Of a stretch of 5,974 bases of DNA, positions 5,387 to 5,974 are shown in pieces (position 1 is the first letter of the stretch; each line of letters opens with the position of its first letter). The notes under the pieces were generated by a model, which worked only from the letters and a program-made list of their open reading frames with translations, was not told the DNA's origin and ran no database searches. Position numbers and translations under genes: made by a program. This stretch comes from Candidatus Bathyarchaeota archaeon. GTDB taxonomy: Archaea > Thermoproteota > Bathyarchaeia > Bathyarchaeales > Bathyarchaeaceae. The stretch lies in NCBI GenBank assembly GCA_026014605.1, contig JAOZIC010000090.1, forward strand, positions 1 to 5,974, in the 5' to 3' direction.

Positions 5387-5392
5387 CACCCC
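5387..5392 (-). promoter_or_regulatory. Ribosome binding site of the cysteine-protein gene
   Basis: On the minus strand the run GGGGTGGGG (5392-5384) contains GGGGTG, which equals GAGGTG with one G-U wobble, 8 nt before TTG 5378. Upstream the frame has no ATG or GTG, so this motif decides the TTG start. An ATGTACAT palindrome (5394-5401) lies immediately upstream, and an AAATTTTATT string (5430-5421) could be a local TATA element. Confidence 0.55.
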
Positions 5393-5475
5393 AATGTACA
5401 TTACATGAGTGGAAGTATGGAATAAAATTTGTGATAAGCGTTATGAAACCTGAATCAATATTGTGAATCAGATGC

Positions 5476-5757
5476 TTATTCTTCGTAAACTTTCTTTTCT
5501 TTTATGATGAAACTGTTTTCGCCACCAGAAATAACCCTGAAATCCTCTTTTAGTGCCTGTTTGTGCAAAAACTTGCGAAGAAGCAAACGCAAACAAGACT
5601 TTGAAGCCGCTTTACCTTCTTCAAAATCCAAGGTTACTTCATTTTTTGCAGAAGCCACAGTTCCATCTATACGGCTTTCCATAAAAGTCGCCAAAGCTTT
5701 AACGCTTGAACCATCAAATTTGCTAAGCTCAGAAACATCCACGATTACTGTTGACAT
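5476..5757 (-). CDS. eL22-like ribosomal protein (L22e family)
   Basis: This 93-residue protein resembles eukaryotic large-subunit protein eL22 over its length, judged by eye. The N-terminal strand VIVDVS matches the FTLDCT region. FMESRI (25-30) matches the FLQERI helix, and VTLDF (41-45) the VTIER strand. The stretch 53-76 (KSCLRLLLRKFLHK then LKEDFRVI) matches the SKRYLKYLTKKYLKK and LRDWLRVV segment that binds 28S rRNA in eukaryotes. The acidic end KVYEE fits the eukaryotic acidic tail. The N-terminus is shorter and lacks the basic extension of the eukaryotic form. ATG at 5757 has GTGAGGT 9 nt upstream. It lies 34 nt after purA, suggesting co-transcription. eL22 was long held to be eukaryote-specific, with homologues reported from Asgard archaea. 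A remote paralogue of another small RNA-binding protein is the alternative. Confidence 0.65.
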   Translation of the reverse strand: MSTVIVDVSELSKFDGSSVKALATFMESRIDGTVASAKNEVTLDFEEGKAASKSCLRLLLRKFLHKQALKEDFRVISGGENSFIIKEKKVYEE

Positions 5758-5766
5758 AGTTGTATT

Positions 5767-5773
5767 ACCTCAC
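5767..5773 (-). promoter_or_regulatory. Ribosome binding site of the eL22-like gene
   Basis: On the minus strand GTGAGGT (5773-5767) lies 9 nt before the ATG at 5757 and inside the 34-nt gap after purA. It supports this ATG and the minus strand over the overlapping plus-strand frame. Confidence 0.65.
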
Positions 5774-5791
5774 AACCCAAACAAAACAGAA

Positions 5792-5974
5792 CTAGCATTT
5801 TAGTTCTTCTCTTCGGTCCACAACATCCATAGTTCCCGGACCAGTACCAAGCATCGTAACAGGAACTTTGAGCTGTTTTTCGATGTTTTCCACAAACGCT
5901 TTTGCTTCTCTGGAAACCTCGTCATACTTTGTAACACCAGCACATTCAGGAAACAGGATATCAATCTTGGTAAC
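5792..5974 (-). CDS. purA: Adenylosuccinate synthetase, C-terminal part (cut by window edge)
   Basis: The last 60 residues of a protein that enters from the right edge. Adenylosuccinate synthetase joins IMP and aspartate using GTP, the first step from IMP to AMP. The visible part reads VTKIDILFPECAGV, then a helix EAKAFVENIEKQL, then VPVTMLGTGPGTMDVVDRR near the end. This matches the C-terminal end of PurA, where bacterial enzymes have GVPIDIISTGPDR followed by a short tail. The GTGP element corresponds to the loop that contacts the GTP base. A short tail EELKC follows. The catalytic N-terminal loops are outside the window. It precedes the eL22-like gene by 34 nt on the same strand. Confidence 0.8.
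   Translation of the reverse strand, partial: VTKIDILFPECAGVTKYDEVSREAKAFVENIEKQLKVPVTMLGTGPGTMDVVDRREELKC

Noticed and set aside
5504..5803. Plus-strand 99-codon open frame opposite the eL22-like gene
   Set aside because: It is the mirror of the minus-strand gene, which has an SD motif, family similarity and operon context; the plus-strand product has none.

Overview
The window looks archaeal and AT-rich. The evidence is an Mre11-Rad50 pair of archaeal type, TATA-like elements upstream of genes, Shine-Dalgarno motifs before GTG and TTG starts, a surface protein with an N-terminal signal and C-terminal anchor, and an archaeal-type adenylosuccinate synthetase tail. The wording of the Mre11 and Rad50 motifs and the eL22-like protein remind me of uncultivated Thermoproteota of the Bathyarchaeia kind. 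That placement is an inference from memory, not a computed result.

Plus strand, left half. Positions 1-337 carry no supported gene. They hold an imperfect ~92-nt-period direct duplication, a smaller repeat, a TATA-like element at 271-278 and a ribosome binding site. A two-gene operon follows: mre11 (338-1537) and rad50 (1534-3621), overlapping by 4 nt and translationally coupled. Together they encode the nuclease and the ABC-type ATPase of the DNA-end processing complex. Both proteins depart from the textbook motifs: GSHD instead of GNHD in Mre11, and GGLGQGKST plus a D-loop lacking Asp in Rad50. The Rad50 arms are short. The usual archaeal partners herA and nurA are not in the window.

Middle. 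A 108-residue protein of unknown function (3746-4072) is followed by a secreted, membrane-anchored and probably glycosylated protein of unknown function (4153-4800). Its stop codon directly abuts the stop codon of a small two-helix membrane protein on the opposite strand (4801-5010, possibly starting further upstream at a CTG).

Minus strand, right end. Reading leftward from the window edge come the C-terminus of purA (5792-5974), an eL22-like ribosomal protein (5476-5757) and a 55-residue four-cysteine protein (5211-5378). The last gene's stop codon lies inside a hairpin followed by a T-tract and a long U/G-rich stretch, which probably form the transcription end of this group. The most notable items are the eL22 homologue in an archaeon, the small cysteine protein next to it, and the altered catalytic motifs of the Mre11-Rad50 pair. 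I saw no CRISPR array, insertion sequence, tRNA or rRNA.
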